A stretch of DNA of 64,000 nt from Anaerolineaceae bacterium (GTDB lineage Bacteria > Chloroflexota > Anaerolineae > Anaerolineales > UBA11657). Shown here one piece after another: positions 60,207 to 64,000 of the stretch. Position numbers and translations under genes: made by a program. The notes below the pieces were generated by a model. That model searched no databases. It was not told the DNA's origin and saw only the letters and a list, made by a program, of their open reading frames with translations. Location of the stretch: positions 1 to 64,000 of the forward strand of contig BGOS01000023.1 of assembly GCA_003569365.1 (NCBI GenBank). The letters run 5' to 3'. The stretch's first letter is position 1. Each line of letters starts with the position of its first letter.

Positions 60207-60718
60207 GCCTGCCGGTTGTATTTTGGATGCAGCTGATGCTGTTCGGCCTGATTGGTTCGCTGCGCGGCTGGGCGCGGGAAATGCTTGTGCTGTGCGGTTT
60301 GATTCTGGCGCTTTTTCTAAACTCAGTCATCCTGGAGTTTGTGCCGGGTGCTGCAGGTTTGCTGAGTTCACAGACTCCAGTGGCGCAGTTCACCGTGCGT
60401 GCCGTATTTCTTTGTGGCCTGGCATTCTTTGGCTATCAAACACCAACCCTCTCCGCGGCGATCGCCGAGAAGACGCGCCGCGAAAAGTTGGAAGACATGC
60501 TGCTGGGCTTTTTCCTCGGGTTGCTGAACGGGTACTTGCTTGCAGGTGCGCTGTGGTATTACCTGGATGCCACGGGTTACCCAATCAACGGCGTGCTGCC
60601 GCCCATTGAGGATGTGAGCCACTGGCTGCAATATATGCCGCCGGTGTTGATTGCCGCGCCGTACATCTATTTTGCGGTTGGCATGGTGTTTTTGTTCGTC
60701 ATCGTGATGTTTGTGTAG
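60200..60718 (+). CDS. CvpA-like four-helix membrane protein
   Basis: This 172-residue membrane protein has four hydrophobic segments, near residues 6-36, 62-80, 98-120 and 145-170. The first contains MQLMLFGLIGSLRGWAREM, reminiscent of the G-x-x-R-G-x-x-R-E pattern at the N-terminus of CvpA family proteins. It overlaps murG by 7 nt and is followed by murC after 27 nt. CvpA homologues are linked to colicin V production, biofilm and cell-envelope stress, without a known mechanism. Its place between murG and murC suggests a cell-envelope role. The family call is tentative. Confidence 0.6.
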   Translation: MLSLPVVFWMQLMLFGLIGSLRGWAREMLVLCGLILALFLNSVILEFVPGAAGLLSSQTPVAQFTVRAVFLCGLAFFGYQTPTLSAAIAEKTRREKLEDMLLGFFLGLLNGYLLAGALWYYLDATGYPINGVLPPIEDVSHWLQYMPPVLIAAPYIYFAVGMVFLFVIVMFV

Positions 60719-60745
60719 TGAAGTTATTTGACGCGGCGTGACACG

Positions 60746-62128
60746 ATGAAGCACATTCATTTGGTGGGAATTGGCGGTGCCGGACTTTCTGCAATTGCGC
60801 GCGTGCTGCTGGAAAGCGGACAGCTTGTGAGCGGCTCCGACGAGCAGGAGACCGAATTCACTGCGCGCCTGCGCGCCAGCGGTGTGCGGGTGTTCATCGG
60901 CCACGCTGCGCAAAACATTGCGGGCGCTGATTTGGTACTGGTGTCTTCTGCAATCAGCAGCACCAACCCGGAGGTTGCAGCTGCATTGCAGGCCGGGCTG
61001 CCCGTGGTGAAGCGCCAGGACTTTGTGGGCGGAATGATGGCAGATCGCGTGGGGCTGGCCATTGCCGGCACGCACGGCAAAACTACCACCGCTGCGCTTG
61101 CGGCTTATGTGCTGTGCCGGGCCGGCCAGCAGCCGTCGTTCATTGTGGGTGGTTTGATAAGTGACCTGGACACAAATGCACGCCACGGCACCGGGGCTCC
61201 CTTTGTTGTGGAAGCGGACGAGTACGACCGGATGTTTTTGGGATTGCGGCCGACTGTAGCCGTGGTGACCAACGTTGAGCACGATCATCCGGATTGTTAC
61301 CCAACTTTTGCGGAGATGAGTACTGCGTTTGAGGAATTTGTGGCGCTTGTGCCGGCACATGGCGTATTGATCATCTGCAATGATGACGCTGGGGCGCGGG
61401 CGTTGGCGCAGACGGCGCGCATACGCGGCACGCAGGTGGTGACATACGGGCTGCAGCCGGGTGCGGACTGGCGGGCGGAACTGATGCAGCCCAACGGTGC
61501 TGGCGGCTGTGATTTTGTGGTGAGCAAAGGCGGCCGCGAGTTGGGCCTGGTGCGGACCCGGCTGGCCGGCGACCACAATGTGTGCAACTCGCTCGCGGCG
61601 CTTGCAGCTGTTGATTATTGCGGCGTGCCGTTTGCCACCGCAGTGCCGGCCTTGCGCGAGTTCCGCGGAGTGGGGCGGCGTTTTGAGGTGAAGGGCGAGG
61701 TGCATGGAATAACCGTTGTGGATGATTACGCGCATCATCCCACTGAGATCCGCGCAACACTGGCGAGCGCGCGCCAGCGCTATCCGGGCCGCCCGTTGTG
61801 GGCCATGTTTCAGCCGCACACTTTTAGCCGCACGCAGGCGTTGCTTGTGGATTTTGCAGCCAGCTTTACAGATGCGGATCATGTGGTGATGAGCGACATA
61901 TATGCGGCGCGCGAGACAGACGCCGCGCAGATCACCAGCGCTGATCTGATTGGTGCGATGCACCATCCGGATGCCCGCTATGCGGGCGGGTTGGAGGCTG
62001 CGGCGCATATGTTGGCGCGGCGGCTGCACCCCGGCGATGTGCTGCTGACGCTGGGTGCGGGCACCAGCCATAAAGTGGGCGAGCTTGTGCTCGCCGAGTT
62101 GCGGCACGCACTGGTGGATGCGGAATGA
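60746..62128 (+). CDS. murC: UDP-MurNAc--L-Ala ligase
   Basis: MurC joins L-alanine to UDP-MurNAc. The 460-residue protein has HIHLVGIGGAGLSAIARVL (N-terminal UDP domain), GLAIAGTHGKTTTAALAAYV (P-loop), FVVEADEYDRMFLGLRP, VTNVEHDHPDCYPTFAEM and VVDDYAHHPTEIRATLA with the C-terminal HPTEI motif. I choose ATG 60746 rather than TTG 60728, since the family N-terminus begins at KHIHLVGIGG. The stop overlaps murB (ATGA). Confidence 0.96.
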   Translation: MKHIHLVGIGGAGLSAIARVLLESGQLVSGSDEQETEFTARLRASGVRVFIGHAAQNIAGADLVLVSSAISSTNPEVAAALQAGLPVVKRQDFVGGMMADRVGLAIAGTHGKTTTAALAAYVLCRAGQQPSFIVGGLISDLDTNARHGTGAPFVVEADEYDRMFLGLRPTVAVVTNVEHDHPDCYPTFAEMSTAFEEFVALVPAHGVLIICNDDAGARALAQTARIRGTQVVTYGLQPGADWRAELMQPNGAGGCDFVVSKGGRELGLVRTRLAGDHNVCNSLAALAAVDYCGVPFATAVPALREFRGVGRRFEVKGEVHGITVVDDYAHHPTEIRATLASARQRYPGRPLWAMFQPHTFSRTQALLVDFAASFTDADHVVMSDIYAARETDAAQITSADLIGAMHHPDARYAGGLEAAAHMLARRLHPGDVLLTLGAGTSHKVGELVLAELRHALVDAE

Positions 62129-63090
62129 TGGCCGAGCAAGCTGGCACAGTGGATGGCTTGCGGGCGGCGTTTGGTGCGCGCTTGTTGCAGGGCGAGCCCT
62201 TGGCGCGCTACACCTCCGCCCGCATCGGCGGGCCCGCAGACTATTTTCTGGCGGTGCAGACTGTTGCCGAGTTGGAGCAGGCAGTGCGCCTGGCGTGGGC
62301 AGCAGCGCTGCCGTTCCGGGTGCTGGGCAGCGGTTCCAACATTCTTGTGGCGGATGCGGGCTACCGCGGGCTGGTCCTCCACAACGATGCGCGCGCAATT
62401 TCCTTTCGGGAGGAAGCTGGCGCAATTGTGGTGCGGGCCGAAGCGGGCGCGTCGCTGCCCACCTTGGCGCGCTTGTGCGTGGCGCGCGGCGCTGCTGGCA
62501 TGGAGTGGGGTGCCACGGTGCCGGGCACGGTGGGCGGAGCGGTTTTTGGCAACGCCGGTGCACACGGCGCGGACGTTTCTTCCAATTTGCTCGTGGCAGA
62601 AATCTTGCACCGTGAGGCGGGTATTGAGCGCTGGTCAGCCGCCGATCTGGCACTGGATTACCGCGCGAGCCGCTTGAAGGCGGGGCCGGAAAGTGCCGTC
62701 GTGCTGGCAGCCGAGTTTAAGTTGCAGGCTGAGAAGCCCGCCGCGCTGCAGGCGCGCGTCGATGCTTTTATTGCGCAGCGCCGCAGCACGCAGCCGCCGG
62801 GCGCCAGCATGGGCTCAATGTTTAAGAACCCGCCGGCAGATTATGCCGGGCGGCTGATTGAGGCTGCGGGATTGAAAGGCACGCGCATCGGCAACGCGCA
62901 GGTTTCCGAGCAGCACGCGAATTTTTTTGTGAACCTGGGCGATGCGCAGGCGCACGATGTGTATGCGTTGATAACGCTGGCGCGCAGCAGCGTGCAGCAA
63001 CAGCTGGGAGTTTTGCTGGAGCTGGAGATTGGCCTGCTGGGCGAGTTTGCAGATGTGCTGAACGTGTCTCTTGCCGATGCACATGGCTAA
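62125..63090 (+). CDS. murB: UDP-N-acetylenolpyruvoylglucosamine reductase
   Basis: MurB reduces UDP-GlcNAc-enolpyruvate to UDP-MurNAc using NADPH and FAD. The 321 residues contain LARYTSARIGGPADYFLAV, FRVLGSGSNILVADAGY (FAD-binding), GMEWGATVPGTVGGAVFGNAG-type region (here split as MEWGATVPGTVGGAVFGNAG), PPGASMGSMFKNPPADYAG, with the Ser of SMGSMFKNP, and AGLKGTRIGNAQVSEQHANF. The pattern is the type II MurB of Gram-positive-like bacteria. It overlaps murC by 4 and ddl by 8 nt. Confidence 0.96.
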   Translation: MMAEQAGTVDGLRAAFGARLLQGEPLARYTSARIGGPADYFLAVQTVAELEQAVRLAWAAALPFRVLGSGSNILVADAGYRGLVLHNDARAISFREEAGAIVVRAEAGASLPTLARLCVARGAAGMEWGATVPGTVGGAVFGNAGAHGADVSSNLLVAEILHREAGIERWSAADLALDYRASRLKAGPESAVVLAAEFKLQAEKPAALQARVDAFIAQRRSTQPPGASMGSMFKNPPADYAGRLIEAAGLKGTRIGNAQVSEQHANFFVNLGDAQAHDVYALITLARSSVQQQLGVLLELEIGLLGEFADVLNVSLADAHG

Positions 63091-64000
63091 GGCACGGTTG
63101 ATGGTGGGAATTATTTTTGGAGGGCGTTCCGGGGAACATGCGGTGTCTTTAATGTCTGCGCGCTCGGTGGCGCAGGCAATCGACCGAAATAAATACGATG
63201 TAACCATGATTGGCATTTCAAAGGCTGGCCACTGGATCGGAGGCGATGACCCGCTGCGCGAGCTGGAGCAGGGCGGTTATGACGCGCCCGGCCGAGCGCT
63301 GCTTGGTGCGCCGCGGCAAGGCGAATTAATGAGCGTAAGTGCGGCGCTGGTACCGGGTGAATTGCGATTGGCGCCGGTGACCGAGCTGGACGTGGTCTTT
63401 CCATTGGTGCACGGAACCTATGGCGAGGATGGGGCGCTGCAAGGGTTGATGGAAATGGCTGATGTTGCATATGTGGGTGCCGGAGTTGTTGGGTCAGCCC
63501 TCAGCATGGACAAGGGCATCTTCAAGTCTGTGATGAGCGCAGCCGGCCTGCCCGTGCTGCCGCACTTGGTAATTACGCGGGCGCAGTTTGCGGAGCAGCC
63601 GGACCAGGTGGTGGCGCAGTGCGAAGCAGCGCTGCATTACCCGCTGTTTGTGAAGCCGGCAAACCTCGGTTCGTCGGTTGGCATTTCGCGCGCAGATGAC
63701 GCAGCCGGGCTGCATGGCGCTTTGGTTGAAGCCGCGCGGTGGGACCGGCGCTTGGTGGTGGAGCAGGGCATTGACGCGCGTGAGATTGAAGTGAGTGTGC
63801 TGGGCAATGACATGCCACAGGCATCTTCCGTTGGAGAGATCCGGCCGCGGCGCGGATTTTACGATTACATTGCCAAGTATGTGAGTGGCGATTCGGAGCT
63901 GCTGATACCAGCCCCGCTGAGCCCGGAATTGACAGAGCGGGCGCAATCGCTGGCGGTTGAGGCGTTCAAGGCGGTGGACTGTGCGGGCATGGCGCGCGTG
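63083..64000 (+). CDS. ddl: D-alanine--D-alanine ligase (runs off the window)
   Basis: Ddl joins two D-alanines with ATP; its product is the substrate of MurF. The frame from ATG 63083 is open to the window end, so about 306 residues are visible and the C-terminal ATP-grasp part is missing. It has VGIIFGGRSGEHAVSLMSA, VVFPLVHGTYGEDGALQGL, YVGAGVVGSALSMDKGIFK, PLFVKPANLGSSVGISRA and the RPRRGFYDYIAKY region. The HGTYGEDG and NLGSSVGIS blocks are diagnostic. It overlaps the murB stop by 8 nt. Confidence 0.95.
   Translation, partial: MAKARLMVGIIFGGRSGEHAVSLMSARSVAQAIDRNKYDVTMIGISKAGHWIGGDDPLRELEQGGYDAPGRALLGAPRQGELMSVSAALVPGELRLAPVTELDVVFPLVHGTYGEDGALQGLMEMADVAYVGAGVVGSALSMDKGIFKSVMSAAGLPVLPHLVITRAQFAEQPDQVVAQCEAALHYPLFVKPANLGSSVGISRADDAAGLHGALVEAARWDRRLVVEQGIDAREIEVSVLGNDMPQASSVGEIRPRRGFYDYIAKYVSGDSELLIPAPLSPELTERAQSLAVEAFKAVDCAGMARV

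Noticed and set aside
60368-62653. 761-codon minus ORF opposite cvpA-like, murC and murB
   Set aside because: Antisense to three well-identified genes; no recognisable domain.

Overview
The window looks like chromosome from a free-living, GC-rich bacterium, most likely a member of the Chloroflexota. This is an inference. It rests on the lipoprotein with a Thr-Pro linker, the PTPS-related 'QFPWR' membrane protein, the VanW, bactofilin and PIG-L genes, and two small genes inserted in the dcw cluster. No 16S gene is present to confirm it. Both strands are densely coded with short gaps and many ATGA or TGATG overlaps.

Layout. 1-4.1 kb: a frame-broken GT39-like membrane protein (minus) divergent from proB-proA (plus), then an iodotyrosine-deiodinase-like nitroreductase. 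4.2-20.4 kb: a visibly AT-richer island, all on the minus strand, for a modified surface sugar. Its genes are an SpsF-type cytidylyltransferase, a Gfo/Idh/MocA oxidoreductase, a DegT aminotransferase, an SDR epimerase, a formyltransferase, a NeuB-type synthase, three methyltransferases, a true AsnB, a WbpG/PtmG-type N-acetyl sugar amidotransferase, an AsnB-like protein without the glutaminase cysteine, and two paralogous small proteins with a W-G-F-Y motif. It ends in a putative surface-carbohydrate transferase. 20.7-31.7 kb: a Cys/Met PLP enzyme, a YyaL-type thioredoxin-fold protein, lutABC, a PIG-L deacetylase, a CBS protein, a lipoprotein and an FtsH-like protease. 31.7-39.3 kb: prfB (with its programmed +1 frameshift), ftsY, a subtilase, a NUDIX hydrolase and an S9 peptidase on minus. 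39.3-49.2 kb: a PLD-like lipoprotein, a VanW protein, a bactofilin, a large polytopic membrane protein, rnpB, rpiA-rpe, a homocysteine methyltransferase and csaA. 49.7-64 kb: the division and cell-wall cluster mraZ-rsmH-(31-aa ORF)-ftsL-ftsI-murF-mraY-(92-aa ORF)-murD-ftsW-murG-(cvpA-like)-murC-murB-ddl, preceded by an MraZ-box operator. murE is absent from the cluster.

How the genes work together. The dcw cluster builds UDP-MurNAc-pentapeptide, lipid I and II, and septal peptidoglycan. The island probably makes a nucleotide-activated nonulosonate-like sugar carrying formyl, amidino or amide, and methyl groups for a surface glycan. Its most interesting feature is that both W-G-F-Y proteins overlap the gene of a PP-loop, amide-forming enzyme.

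Caveat. Single-base frame breaks are concentrated in two patches, 0-1.7 kb and 4.8-13.3 kb, with isolated ones near 44.7 kb and possibly 26.3 kb. Corrected frames keep family motifs and contain few or no stop codons. Local assembly error therefore seems more likely than gene decay, but sequence alone cannot settle it. Several genes start 6-8 nt after a -10-like hexamer, which suggests leaderless transcription.
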